This document shows, in pieces, positions 42,901-55,559 of a stretch of DNA of 64,000 nucleotides. The stretch is from Grifola frondosa (taxonomy: Eukaryota; Basidiomycota; Agaricomycetes; Polyporales; Grifolaceae). The position numbers and the translations under genes are program-made. The stretch covers positions 1 to 64,000 of the forward strand of contig LUGG01000054.1 in NCBI GenBank assembly GCA_001683735.1, in the 5' to 3' direction. The notes under the pieces were generated by a model that worked only from the letters and a program-made list of their open reading frames with translations, had not been told where the DNA came from and ran no database searches. The number at the start of each line of letters is the position of its first letter. Positions within the stretch are counted from its first letter, which is position 1.

Positions 42901-44727
42901 ATATTTGCTTGTCCATGCTTGATTTTAATGTCTTCTAGTTTATGCAGATGTGTTGGAGCTGTTTTCTCTCAGCAGTCTCACAGTACCCGTGATGAGATTG
43001 CTAGCATCGCAATGGCGATAGAAATGCAGAAGCACTTTCAGGGTCCTGGCACATGGCAGTCACAACTTGCAGAGTTTGTTGCAGCCAGCAGCAGTGCTAA
43101 GCGGTTCACTTCTGACTTTGCCGTCTCTGTCTCTAGAATTTGGGAGCCTCTCCAGTTTGCTAACACTAAACTGGGGACTTCCAAGTTGGAGCTCATCATA
43201 TTCAGATGCCAGTAATGCTCTCTAACTGTGCTGCCTGGGCTTGGCTCAATGACCTGGTCCTTCCTCACTGGCCTCCTTCCTTGTCGACACTTCATCCACC
43301 TCTCATAATGACTTGGATTGGCTAGCTCGTCTTTCTAGGCTCATTTACCAACAGTTCATTTTGCGCAAGCCGGGGACCGTTGTTCCTTCACAAGTGGGCT
43401 TGACAGATATCTCTGACGATGGTCATGCCTTCCCTCTCCCTTCTTGGTTTCGCATCTACGACGACGATGACACTCGGTTGAACTACATGCTCAAGCTTAT
43501 TCGTAACATCGTCATCCGTTGGTTAAATTTTCCACAGGGCATCTCGGAGATCCAAGGTCGTTTTGTGCAGTACGTGGTGGACACTTTTCATGAGGACGTG
43601 TTGCTGGTGTCCGCCTTATGGGATGTACACCGCAACATCAACTCTCGTGTTCTTGGTCACCAAGGGGGGCGTACTACAAATCTGAGCACAGATGCGTTAT
43701 CACCATTCCTTGCTTCTCTCACCGCTCTTCCACTCCATGACCATACCTCTGCAGAGTACCATGTCCTTGAGGAGATTGGACAACAGGTCCATCGCTGTGG
43801 AGTTCTCACTGAGAAGTTCAATGACTCACATCCTTCCACTTCCACTTCCTCTTCCTCCACTTCCATGCCTCCCACTCCCACCACTCCTTTTGCTCATGGC
43901 CTGCAGCGCATTCTGGATTTCTTCTTTCTGTTGCTTCCACTTGTTGACGGAACAGGCAAGCCTCCGTATTCCCCACTTCTTGCATTTGTCCTTGGAAGTC
44001 TGGACAAGCGTCTTCCCTTTCGTCAGCTCGCTCCCTCCTGTGCCAACATCACCTCCTCCCATGGTCCCCTTCATCCAGCCAACATCGACAAGCCGGGTGG
44101 TTTTGCGAGTGCCTGTATCTTTCGTGGCATCACCTTTGCAACTCAGGCAGCTTTGGGATCCACTGTTTTCTTTTCTACGCTTGCTGATTGGGATGCATTT
44201 GTCGCACTGCATGCTCATGACGATCCCACCTTCTTGTGCTGCAAGGATGCATATGGTACTGCTATTGCCGGTCGGTCTATCCACTGTGCATCAGCTTATT
44301 TCATTGCTGAGCAGCAGTGGAATGTTTGGCTGAAGTCTCACTGCGACATCCATGGTCGTGTGGACTTTATGGAATGCTATGCCTATTTGCGTGGTCGTAA
44401 CAGCAGTACACCGCAGATTGGTAGGCTGGTTTCCATGCTACTTGCTGCAGATCTTTACTATGCTGGAAAGGTTCGTGCACCAGGTGTACAGGAGATGGGA
44501 GGACTGTGTTTGATTTGGACAGTGGTGCGATCAAAGGTTTGAAGCATCTTCACCTTCTCCCCTCTGATGCTTCTGCTCCTATGGTTGTTGATATGTTTAT
44601 GGCTGTCTCCACCTTTGTGATGGAGAACATTCCCAAGGAGATTGCTGACAAGGTCTCTCTTGACTTATTCATGGTGGAGCACATGCTTTGCAAGATTGGC
44701 CGCTCTGCTGCGTACTTCAAGTATTAG
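39998..44727 (+). pseudogene. Many-exon gene with a dioxygenase-like HxD...H block; function uncertain
   Basis: From ATG at 39998 a chain of short exons with GT-AG introns near 50-60 nt can be followed. GLAVIPAPGERVEPLSLKGR and ATFAKWCREEMTYRWFEEGG come first, then a middle block with KHMDGHDS (41166-41186), MVTKSDLAPTDHPGLFHAAE, LGCYIQLSGLCLAVFSGLHF and HGGTPP (41324). The HxD followed about 50 residues later by His in HGGTPP fits a double-stranded beta-helix 2-oxoglutarate/iron dioxygenase. Acidic and basic exons follow (EHSEDDIDISVSK, DKGKGKEYKRVRIM). A 409-codon exon at 43313-44542 contains DGHAFPLPSWFRIYDDDDTR and continues after a one-base shift near 44500 to IGRSAAYFKY. One TGA (FCT*PLGDG) and a frameshift before GGLTVMVTK indicate decay. 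The dioxygenase reading is an inference. Confidence 0.45.
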
Positions 44728-44879
44728 ATTACTTCATATTATACTTCATTCATTATAGTTCATTTGATTTTGTATCAATTATGATCACTCGAGCTTTGAG
44801 TCATGTAAAAATGCTTGCATACTTATACAGAACAAGTATTGAAGTCATACGTTCAAAGGACATATTCAAAGGACAATAA

Positions 44880-45470
44880 CAACTGTTTCAACCGTCCCTT
44901 CTCTGCTCATCATTCTTATCATTGTCTTTCTTGCACACAATAATGCTGCAGTTGGGCCTGCATACATCTCACTTCAAAAATTTCTTGAGGACTTTGCTGC
45001 AAAGCTGCACGTTCTCCATCAAAAGCAAAGTGAGCTATTTTAGAGCGAATTCTTGTAATTAGTGATTATGCATGTATTCTTCATTGAGAGCTTCCTCCGT
45101 CCTTCGTGCCCATCCAGTCCTGAATCTTTTCACCCCTCCTTCCTCTTCATCCTCATCATCATATCCAATCTTTCGCTTCACCTTTCGCAGTGGAGACATC
45201 TCCCTACTTCTGACTCGTTCCAGAATAATCGATTGAGTCCTAGATATGTTTGTTATATACTTATTTATGGTGTAGAGAAAATACGACTTGCCTTTTCCAC
45301 ACAGACTGATAATCAAATAGTGTGCAGTTTGGGAATATGCAAACATACATTTTTGTTTAAAGTGAGGTAATGCACAGAAAGAGACTGAAGTTCGACTAAA
45401 TGTCCCAACTGGATCTCCTTTGGCTTGATCTCCACATATTAGTCATTCTGTAATATTGATCAATCATATA
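44880..45470. other. Gap without supported gene
   Basis: Both strands have only short overlapping frames at 45059-45370, and I cannot support either. Confidence 0.35.
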
Positions 45471-45800
45471 TTAAGAATCAACATCTATGTTTACGTACTG
45501 GTGGTTATCCCTAGTGATTGTGGTTATACTTTCGAAATACTGAACCTGGTTATCTGGTAGATGTAGCTCGTTGGTCATCTCTGCAGCTAAGACACCAAGT
45601 GGATCGATGAAAGGTGAAATATCTATGGAAGTACATCCTTCTCCTTCAGCAGCACTGTAAGGTATCTGTTGATGAACTGAAGTGAAATGTAACCATCCAC
45701 TCGAGACGGTGTCCACTTCTTCAGTTCCCTTGTAGTGTGCACCAAAGACTTGGTGAATCGCTAATGCCTTGTGCTGCCTTATCAAATCCAGGAGCTCCAA
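45471..45800 (-). CDS. Uncharacterised 109-codon frame, possible transposon protein tail
   Basis: The frame reads MELLDLIRQHKALAIHQVFG, GWLHFTSVHQQIPYSAAEGE, CTSIDISPFIDPLGVLAAEM and QVQYFESITTITRDNHQYVN. It has normal amino-acid composition, no low complexity, and ends VNIDVDS. It resembles the extreme C-terminus of large Agaricomycete transposon proteins, but I cannot name the family. No upstream coding was found on this strand, so it is probably a fragment. Confidence 0.4.
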   Translation of the reverse strand: MELLDLIRQHKALAIHQVFGAHYKGTEEVDTVSSGWLHFTSVHQQIPYSAAEGEGCTSIDISPFIDPLGVLAAEMTNELHLPDNQVQYFESITTITRDNHQYVNIDVDS

Positions 45801-46590
45801 GGCCTGTTAAGGTGATGGCCTGCTTAGCCATCTCTAGTTTGTTTGGAAGTCTACAGACTCAAACATTTAATGACTTTATAACATATGGACTGAATCACAT
45901 ACTGGTTACGATTAAGAATCGAGGCAGATTACACTTGGAAACGTAACCTTGTATCCGTAATATAACTTCAATGGATCTTCGCCAGAGAGGGTCATATGGA
46001 GTAACCATGGTCACGGCCTTGTCTGCCACTATGATGGTGGTGGCGACTCTTGCCGATCAGGCTTATTGTACTTTTAGCAACTTTTACATGAATTGTGTGG
46101 ACATACCTCAGCCATACAGGCCACTGAACATACTGCTTGGTCCGACACTGCTTTTCATCTCCTCCAGCACCGTCCTGTCATTGATGTTGTAAGCTATTCC
46201 TGTGCATTCAAAATCAACTTCACATACTATATTTCTCTGGATTGCTCAACAGTTGTTGTGTCCATGAGATGTCGTGATGATTCTGAGTGATTGCCACTGC
46301 AAAGGGAATAAATTCCTGATTTTACGAAAAATTGTAAATAATCTCACCGACTCTAGAACATTCGTGCTCAATGTTACCAGCTCTGGATTATTGCACATAT
46401 ATCACATCTACTCCTCATTGCAGCTTTACTAGTCGATGGATGTCCGATAAATTTCTGGCCAATGGTATGCATTTATTATATCAATGGGAGAGTATTTAAG
46501 GCCTCACTTTTGCATTCTCTTTCGTATTCTGGTCCTCCCCAGATTATCTTATTCTTGACGTCTTGGTTACTTTCTTTATCCATTTTCAAT
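45801..46590. other. Gap without supported gene
   Basis: Short plus-strand frames (45971-46192, 46093-46290) overlap each other and show no recognisable motif. Confidence 0.35.
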
Positions 46591-46593
46591 GTT

Positions 46594-48868
46594 ATGCCTC
46601 CCGCATGTCCGTCGTGGTCTGTCTTAGTGTGGCTGCTACAAGGTATGCCTTGTGATCGTTATATTATCTTGTATTGAACTAATATTCTTACTTATAGTCG
46701 ACGTGCTAAAAAGCCTCAAGTCATCCGAGGAAGTTGCAGACTCCGTGTACTGCCTTTTAATGTAAATATCTCTCAGACTTATCTCTTTGCAGTGAGGACA
46801 TAGCCACCAAGTCCTCTGTTCAGATGTAGGGGATGTGAAAGACGTTGTGTGAGTCAGATGCTGATGCTTATCATTGTTACACTACTTATTACCATTTACT
46901 CAGCTCTTCTGATGAGGAGGTAAGACCTCGTCATGAAAGGTATGTCTTTATTTATCTTGAATATCAACTATTAACATATCCTTCATAGTCCGAATGGGAT
47001 ATTGAGCGTATTCCTCAGAGTCCTATTAAAAAGTATGTCTTCTTACAGTATAATGTATTGTTACTCACTAAGCTGCTTATTAGGAAGGGGACCATGCACC
47101 TCTCTCGCCTCAATACCTTCTCCACGTAAGGTGGTTCAGAAGCGAGGCAGAGTCCAGTAGACTCGGATGATGATGATATTGAGCAATCGAACTGTACGTG
47201 TGTCCTATGATTAAAGTGAGATTTTTGACATTCATATTGATTGCTAGTTCCTCTCCCGTTAAAAGGACCAGAGCAGGAAATATGTGAGTTCTGTCATTGT
47301 TTTAGCATGGTATAATTCTAAGTGTTTCATAGGGTCAAGTCGCGAAGGCTGGAGTCATGTCTGATAGTGACAATAACCCCTTCCTGGACCTTGAAGTGGG
47401 GTCACGGTAGGTGTTTGCTTTGTTCTTTCTTTTGCATTGATCTGACTATATGCTTTAGCAAGCGGGCAAGAAAGTCATGACCCTTTCTGAGTCTGGAGAT
47501 GAGTCAGTGCAGGACTATGATGATGAACAGACCATGGAGGAACAGCTAGCTGAGGACATTGAAGAGGAGACTGAGAGGAGGATTTACCTCAAACCCTGTG
47601 GGTTTTCAATTTTTTCCATAATGTGTTTCTAATGATTACAGCACAGTGTCAAGAAAGGTCGCAAATCCCCCATTAAGGATTCTGCAAAAACTCCGTAAGT
47701 TATCTTTTTCTCTTGAGTCCAATTTAATATCTAATCTTATTTCTATACAGTGTCACCACATCGCTGACAAGCTGTATGTTTTCTCCTTTATTTTGATTTA
47801 TATATTTAACCTTTGTTCCTTAGGGATGATGTGGAGATTGACGACAACCTGGATCCCACCTTGGGATGCACATATAAGGGTCTGCCGAAATTAAAGTATG
47901 TATATATATTATATTTAAGAGCTATGTATCTTATTAATACTTTATTATAGTTCTTGCTGCTACATGTCATTCAGGAGGTTCACACTGTCATGTACACGCC
48001 GTATATTCTCAAGAATTACGAAGTCAACCAAAAGTAAGTTTGCAAATATATTATCTGTTATTTATCTCATAGTTTCCAGGGCCATGTTGCAGGTCATCAC
48101 TTTTGTGAAGACGCCCTGGATTTCAACCCTGCTCGGGCTGATAAGGCAGGTTTCAGTGCTACTGTTTTGAGCGGTGACAAGTAGGTGACCTTGACTAATC
48201 ATCGATATTTATTTCTGACTTGTTTTAGGTCCAATGTTATTTGCAACAGGTCTTGATAGCTCAGCTCAGCGCATCATGGCCATGACTGTTGGTGTCGTGC
48301 AGGAGAGTAATCTTATGCAATCTGCCCGATTGGGTCAAAGGGTATTATGTCAAGGATATTAGTATCCACCCTGTCAAGGATGAGTGGGAGCAGGCCATCA
48401 ATTTCTATGGGACCATTTTTAACATGTGCCAGCTCACCATACCCACCTGGCAGAATGCAGTGACGTTCAAGACCATTCCTGTCAATATTGATATGTCCTC
48501 AATTACTCTTCGCTTTACTTTATTTGATGCTGTGATATTAGATAGTGAACAGACATGGTGATGCCCCCATTGAGAGGGGATGTGTGTCAGTCCTACCAAG
48601 AAGATCACTCAACAGCGCTCTGCATTTTCTGATCTGGGTCATACTGGACCTCTCTATGGTCTTCTGGATAAGCCTGGTCTTTTTACGATGGATGAAGGTA
48701 AAAATTACTTTGAATAAGTTAATGTGTTTCTAATCGTTTTCATTCTCAGTCATTATTTATGATGCCCATGAACTCATGAAGAAGACCAAGAAGCCATCCA
48801 CCACCCTTAACTGGGAGACGATTCACAAGGATTGTCCACGATTGAAGAAGGATCTTTCTCTCTGATTC
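46594..48868 (+). pseudogene. Second many-exon gene with acidic linkers, unknown function
   Basis: From an ATG at 46594 short exons can be joined by GT-AG introns: VLKSLKSSEEVADSVYCLL, an acidic series (DSDDDDIEQSN; VMTLSESGDESVQDYDDEQT then MEEQLAEDIEEETERR), DDVEIDDNLDPTLGCTYKGL, HVIQEVHTVMYTPYILKNY, GHHFCEDALDFNPARADKAG, and later ESNLMQSARLGQRV and WETIHKDCPRLKKDLSL. The style of many 40-100-nt exons with acidic linkers is like the preceding gene at 39998-44727 and like hypothetical genes of Agaricomycete mobile elements. Frame breaks in the last third suggest decay. No domain is recognised. Confidence 0.4.
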
Positions 48869-48899
48869 TTTGGTGACTATTTTTCACTCTGTTGGGTTA

Positions 48900-49820
48900 T
48901 ACACAAAGGATGCGATCAGTATGAACCTGTATGCTATTGTTCTGTTAGTGTATTCTAAGTAGTGTTCATACATTGTCATGGAATAGTAACGTAGTCCTTG
49001 CCAAATTGCAAGCACAAATCTTATGGAATATTGTCAGTGACTTTGCAGGGGCATGTGCATCTGAACATATTACTAATCCACTGTTGGTGATGCTGTATGC
49101 AGTCAAGCAGTGTTGATGTTGAAAGGTAGACACATGGGTGTGTACACATGCAAACCAGAGGAGGTGAATGTGCAGGCCTTGAAGATCACAAAAGCTAGAA
49201 GCATGGCGAATTAATGGTAAAAATGGAGTGACAAACAATGCCAAGAATTGTTTTGATGATAAGTTCAGACAGACGGGCCTAGTTGGATGATGTACCTTTG
49301 GTTGTCAACATATCCAAATGGACATGTCAATGACCAGAGCTATGTCACTTGGCACATGCATTTGGTCGGTGACTGCCAGTTTTCATTGGGCACTTACTCA
49401 TTCGGACTTGTGCATGCCTATTGAACACTCAAACATTCAATAAATTGGCAATTTACTTGCAAGCATCTTCATCAAATCTTCCTTCTATCGACAATCCTTG
49501 AACTCTATCTTAGAACTGAGTGGCTTAAATGTAGACTAAATACAGTTTTCTTTAACTTTTCTTCAATTCAATTGAGACGGAGTTATCCGGAGTTGCGGAG
49601 CTTAAATAAGTTTTTGATCTGTTGACTAGTTTGGTGTCATTTTTTCTTTACACTTTCTTTTGACAGTTGCTCTTCCAACATCATTAACTCAACATGCATA
49701 TTCATTGGTCCTATCTATGGCCTGCCACTCTGTGCTCTGGTGTAGTCATATGGTCTTGCAATGTTGACATTAAATATGACACATCTTTCACAGACACCAG
49801 GTGATTGATATCGCTTAAAA
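48900..49820. other. Gap without supported gene
   Basis: Only short frames on the minus strand (48966-49244) are present and nothing is recognisable. Confidence 0.4.
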
Positions 49821-49825
49821 ATTAT

Positions 49826-50000
49826 GTGGAGGTGGCCACTATGAAAAATATAACCGTGCCCCTTGTGAGTAGAGTAGAGATGGCTACTCTCAAGTATGTG
49901 ACCGTGCCCCATATGGGCGGAGTAGAGACGGCTACTCTCAAGTATGCGACCATGCCTGATATAGGCAGAGTAGAGACCACCATTATTATAAATGCAACCA
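49826..50000 (+). repeat. 48-bp tandem repeat, about 3.5 units, open in frame
   Basis: Units start at about 49826, 49874, 49922 and 49970. Each encodes a 16-residue unit of the type VEMATLKYVTVPHMGG. The period is exactly 48 bp and a multiple of three, so the 225-codon frame 49805-50482 stays open through it and runs almost to the start of the second Helitron gene. Whether the frame is translated is unknown. Confidence 0.75.
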
Positions 50001-50447
50001 AGGCATTCATATATAGATCAGAGATAATGATGTATTTCACTAGGGATGAGATTATCACTCAATATTATCTATGTTACGTGATAGACATAGCCAATTGGAA
50101 TGATCATATGATAAAACTTATCATGCAAGAATGTATCTCTATAGTAATACGGCCTACATCTATATTATTGTGTTCACCTTTAATACATTCAACAGCTTCT
50201 TATTACATGTCAGTGTCAGATTTAATTCTGGAAGTCAAAATTTCCTTCTATCATCATGTTTATCGGCGACATGATTTTGTTGTTTTACATAAACAAAAAC
50301 ATGGATTCATATGTTTACTTGATAGATTGGTGTATACAGTTCACTACTCACACAAACCTATTAAAGTATATATTGAATCATTTTCTAACATGCAACAAGT
50401 AGGTGGTGCTACATCGGTAGCCAAGAAATCTCGCACTTGGTCTTCAG

Positions 50448-53400
50448 ATGAAATATGTAGAAGATACAACATTGTTAACTGATAATGCTCGGTATAAGTT
50501 CATAACTTATGGTCCTAAATCTGTATTATCTGATATGAATAAGGAGGCAGATACTGTGATGGCAGATATTTCCCCGACGGTACTAGCCACATGTTTACCA
50601 GGTCATTCATTGAAAATCTTATGTCAGTCTCACGGTTTATCTGTTCCTTCCAGAACACCTAAGAAAAATGCAATAAGGCAAGAAGTTTTACTACAGCATG
50701 TATGTGATACATGTCCAGAGTTTGTATCCATATTTAAAAAGATCAAGTCTGTTAAAAGCAATCTTGAGCGACTACATCATCATAGAACACAATTGCAACA
50801 TACTTCAAATAATCAAACTAAATTCAAGTTCCCACCTGAAATTCCTGATTCTAGTTTACTACACTCTACAATTGAAGGATTTGTTCATGACATTAATTCT
50901 GATAAGTTTGCTGAGTCTGGCTGTGCTATTTGTGGAAGATTAAGTCTCTCTTCAAAAATGAAAAAAATTGCAAATTGTAAATTCAACATGACTATTCTAA
51001 CACCTGATCAACCCATGACAAGATTGGAATGTCATTCAGAGGATGACCCTATCAAAGAACTGCCTGGTCCAGTACTTTTGCCAAACTGTAAAGACATATG
51101 TTTTGAATGTAACAGTCATATGAAAAAAGGAATTTGTCCACCGGATGCTTTGGTAAATGGTTTATGGATTGGAGAAGTACCACCTCAGCTTCAAAATTTA
51201 ACATGGACGGAGAAAATACTTACTGCTCGGGTCAAACATAATCATTGCATCGTCAAGGTTTAGGTTTCTGGTATGTCTAAGATGAAGGCCAATGTTCTAA
51301 GTCATTCAATTCCCATGCCTAAAATTTATTCGGTTTACCTCCAACCGAGAAGAATTAGATGAAGTTTTAGCATTTTTATTTTTGGGTCCTAACATGCCAA
51401 CATCACAGGATTATAAACTATTCCTATGTTGGTTAGACTAATAAAGTTGCTGAAGCTTTGGAATGGCTCAAACTCAATCATGTTGATTATGCTGATTTAA
51501 CATTTCTTATGCTAATCTCTCATCCTATCCTGAAGATGTTCCACCTGTAATGGTTGATTATACTCAGTCATATGATTCAACTAAGGATCCTGAAGCCACT
51601 GCAGTGAATGATAATGAAATGGAGGAAGGTGCTGATGATGAGTGTCCATTTGTTGTTCATGGGCTAACTGGAGAAAGCATGATTAATTTAATGAAAATGC
51701 GACCTTCTGAAGTCCGGCAAGAGCAGTTGAGCATTTTAAACAAGGAAAGGTTTTGGGAATTGGCCAAGAAAAGGTACCTGAAAGTCTGTATCATAATCCT
51801 CAACTATATCCACAAATGTTTCCTTGGCTTTTCCCCTATGGTTTGGGAGGCCTGGAGAATAATGCAGGCTACAAAGAGTTTCTGAGGAGAGACGCAAACA
51901 ACAATGCTAATGTATCATGACAAGTTTTTCAACTAGAGCCATTATTTCCATTGGTTGCCTTCAATCATGAACAGATCAAAAATTCCACCACTGCAGGATA
52001 TCTTTTAGCTGAGCGAAGCAAATTTACAGATATTGCTGATCGTCTTTTACATTTGAATAATGATACTTTGACAGATCTAGTGAAGCATCTATCAGAAGGA
52101 CCAGTGAAACCTGAGACAGAAGAGGAGAAGGCATGTTTTAAAATCATCAATGATCTGGATCATGTGGATATCGTGTCAAAGGTTCTATGACAAGTAAAAA
52201 GTAATGCTAATGAAATCTGGGCATTGACTTCATATTTAGGAGCACCTTCATGGTTCATAACATTCTCACCTGCAGATATTAATCATCCAATTGCATTATA
52301 CTTTGCAGACAAGGATAGGTATTTAAACCACAATTCAGAAGTAAGGATGAGAGATTCAGACTTATAGCCAATAACCAGTACAGGGGCTAGATTTTTCAAA
52401 ATGATGGTAGAATTATTTCTGACACATGTACTAGGAGTAGGATTGGACCTCGAGGTATTTATGGTGATACTGCTGGATACTATGGCACTGTGGAGCAACA
52501 GGGTCGATCACTTTACATGCACATGTTAATATGGATTCAGGTGGATTAACTCCACAAGAGATTCGTGATCGCATTATGGATCCAAACTCTGATTTTCAAA
52601 AAATATGGTGGAATATTTAGAAGTGTACAAATTGGTGAATTTATGAATGGCACAATGGAAGATGTGAGACAACAATTGAAGAAACCAATGCAGCCAAGAC
52701 GACATCCTCCTACTGAGTCTTTACCCGATGCTCCACCTCCAAAATGTTCTAATAAAGGATTGTCAAAATTGTAATGACTGTGAGAATTACAATAGCTGGT
52801 GGAAACAATTCACTAATATTGTGGATGAGCTAATGTATTTATCTAACCGTCACTCATGTAGAAAAGTATCGGGATGGTGATAAAGATGGCAATTCTAGAG
52901 GTTGTATCAATAAGCTGGGTAACTGTAAAGCTAGATTTCCAAGGGAAACATATTTGGAGACTACGTTGATCCTGCTACAGGTGCTCTTAATATGAAAAAG
53001 GGGGAGCATGGATTAATACTGTGACCCCAACGTGACATATCTTTAAGATGTAATACGATGTCACAAGCTTACTTTCAGGCACAGCCATCAAATCAGTAAT
53101 TGCTTATGTTGCTGATTATATCACCAAAACCCCATTGAAGACACACATCATGTTTCAGGCTGTCCAAAAAGTATTTGATCGATATGCAGACATTGTGACA
53201 GGCGATCAGAGCAGTAAGGAAAAGGCTAGGTCACTTATTACCAAAATCGTTAATAGTTTGACAGCTAGTTCTGAAATAGGTGGACCTATGGCCTCGTTAT
53301 ACTTACTGAAACATAAGGATCATTATACAAGTCATAAATTCCACATATGCTTTTGGAGAAGTTATATTAATCAGGTTAACTCTGCTTGGGAACAGCCTTC

Positions 53401-53587
53401 ATCAGATCAAACACCGGATAAAGTTGTTCTAGGTAATGTTAAAGGCAAGGTGGTGGCACTATCAGCAGTATCAGACTATATTTATCGACCCTTGAAATAT
53501 GATCACATATCATTATATGATTGGATCAGACGGCCAATAAACAGAGAATATCCAAAAACAAAATTATCAATGGTGATATTAGCATAG
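50448..53587 (+). pseudogene. Second Helitron transposon gene, truncated by a LINE
   Basis: The first frame (50448-51263) has LATCLPGHSLKILCQSHGLS, LLQHVCDTCPEFVSIFKKI, the cysteine pairs CAICG and CFECN, and DALVNGLWIGEVPPQLQNLT of DUF6570. Later frames supply CPFVVHGLTGESMINLMKM, LVAFNHEQIKNSTTAGYLLA, EEKACFKIINDLDHV, NEIWALTSYLGAPSWFITFS and IKSVIAYVADYITKTPLKTH with EIGGPMASLYLLKHKDHYTS of Helitron_like_N. At least five frame changes occur. The Pif1-type helicase half is missing because coding stops at 53587, where a LINE begins. The HUH replicase motif could not be found. It is a diverged relative of the gene at 394-5751. Confidence 0.88.
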
Positions 53588-53846
53588 CTGAAGATGGATG
53601 TGGGGACTCCTCTTTGCTTCTTACCACCACCTTAAGGCAACTTTCCCATGCCCACTGCCCACAGGAGACGGCAGCGGGGTGCAGTCTTAATACATTTTTC
53701 CTTACAAATACACCCCCCGGCTGAGAACTACATACCGGCTAAAAGCTAAGGATCTTGCTAAAGACCAAAAGATGGCCCCGAGCCCAGCTCCTGGGGCAAC
53801 CTGAGATGATGGGCCCTCTAGGCATGCAAGCTAGCGCATAGCACCT

Positions 53847-55270
53847 ATGCTGGCAGAGACCAATACTAACAAGCTAGACCTGTTTAAGAAAGCCAGATCG
53901 AAGATAGAAGGCATCGACAAAGCCACCGCATTCTTAGAAAAGTACCAACTCATTGTCCCGGGAGCTGTGCCATCGCACAATGCACTAGTCACCGGGCTGC
54001 TACACTTCACAACATCTGGACCGGGAGGAGCGCTAGCAACGGAAGGATTGGTCGCTTTCGCACACTATGCAGATGCAGTACAGCATGAGGAGGTAAGTAC
54101 CAACCTCATGGAGGCCACGATGCGCAAGCTGCAGCTGCTGTGGACGTCCCTCGAGTTGACCAGAGAAGACCTCGAGGTGCAGGCAATGTCTACGCACGAA
54201 CTAGTGTCCAAGATCCAAGAAACCGTGGCACAAACTGAAGAATGCTGCAAGACCGCCATGTCTGTTGGAGTTAGCAGAACTGCCACTGCATCCCACCCCC
54301 ACACAGGTGAGTCCCTCATGACTGCTCGACCGCTGACCTATGCTACAGCAGTACAACACACCCTTCCCACCATGCACGCCTCAGCAATTGACAGAGAGGA
54401 GGTCAGGGCCTGACAGATCCTGATAGACGGAACCGGGCTAGTCAGCAAAGATGGCACGCGCCTGACCGAGACTGTCCTGGTGGCGAAAGCAGAGGCCGCC
54501 CTGCAAATGATGCGAGAAGAAGGAATGGAGGTACCGGACATGCTCAAGTTTGCCTCGGCCTTCTGCCTGCAAAATGGGGGAGTCATCTATGAGGTCACCA
54601 AGGCCGACGACGCACACTGGCTAAGGAAGGATGCAGCTCAGAAAGCCTTCCTCGACAATTTCGGCGGTCAAGCGGTCATCAAATCGAGGGCCTACAACAT
54701 GATAGTCAAGTACCTCCCCATTTCCTTCAACCCGGCTGATGCAGCCCACCTCGAAGACGCGGAACGATTCAGTGACCTGGACCCAGGCACCATCAAGCAG
54801 GCCAGATGGATCAAACCCCAAGGAAGGCAGAGCTGCAACCAGCACTATGCCCACGTGCTCCTCACTTTGGGCAATGCAGACACCGCCAACATTGTCATAT
54901 GACGAGGAATGGTTATACATGGTAAGAAGGTCTCAGCAAGGAAGAGCCTACCAGAACCACGCAGGTGCCTGAAGTGTCAGCAATATGGAACCACCCACAT
55001 GGCGGCACAGTGTAAGTCAATACACGAGACATGCGGAACCTGTGCCAAGATCGACCACATGATGGCCCAATGCCAGACCCAGTTAACTTCAGGTGCTGCA
55101 ACTACATTTCCTCCAGCCGCGCTGCCTGGGACAGAGACTGCCCCATCTTCATTGAACACAGGAAGAAGCTCCTGACCCGCCAACCTGATAGTACGTACCG
55201 CTTCTTCCCCACCACTAACCCCTCTACCTGGGAACAGGTTAATGAAGATGCTCCACACACACAATGACCA
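53847..55270 (+). pseudogene. LINE ORF1 protein with CCHC knuckles
   Basis: One reading frame runs from 53847 to 55175, interrupted only by TGA at 54411-54413 and 54900-54902. Both would be Arg if derived from CGA. The N-terminal third is helical (LDLFKKARSKIEGIDKATAF). The middle has a LINE-type RNA-binding block (FASAFCLQNGGVIYEVTK, AYNMIVKYLPISFNPAD). The end has zinc knuckles CLKCQQYGTTHMAAQC and CGTCAKIDHMMAQC. After a frameshift, a third Cys-rich patch continues to DRDCPIFIEHRKKLL. It would bind element RNA. Confidence 0.85.
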
Positions 55271-55559
55271 AACCCTACACCCCGATCCTATCCTAGGCTG
55301 GACAAATACATGCCCCACGACTATGACAACGAAGGCTACAGACAAGTGACGCGTAACAAAGGAAAGGGCCCACAACGCCAATCCGCGCTGCAGCAGTCTA
55401 CCCTCCCATTCACTGCAGCGGACAACCCTCAGCCTGGCCCATCAAGACCCCGGGTCTGGAGCTACGATCAATACCCTGGCAGCCCTCCCCCCTTCCCCAC
55501 ATCCCCCTATGCCTGAATGTCTGAACTGCCCACCACATTTATGAATCTGGCAGCAAAAC

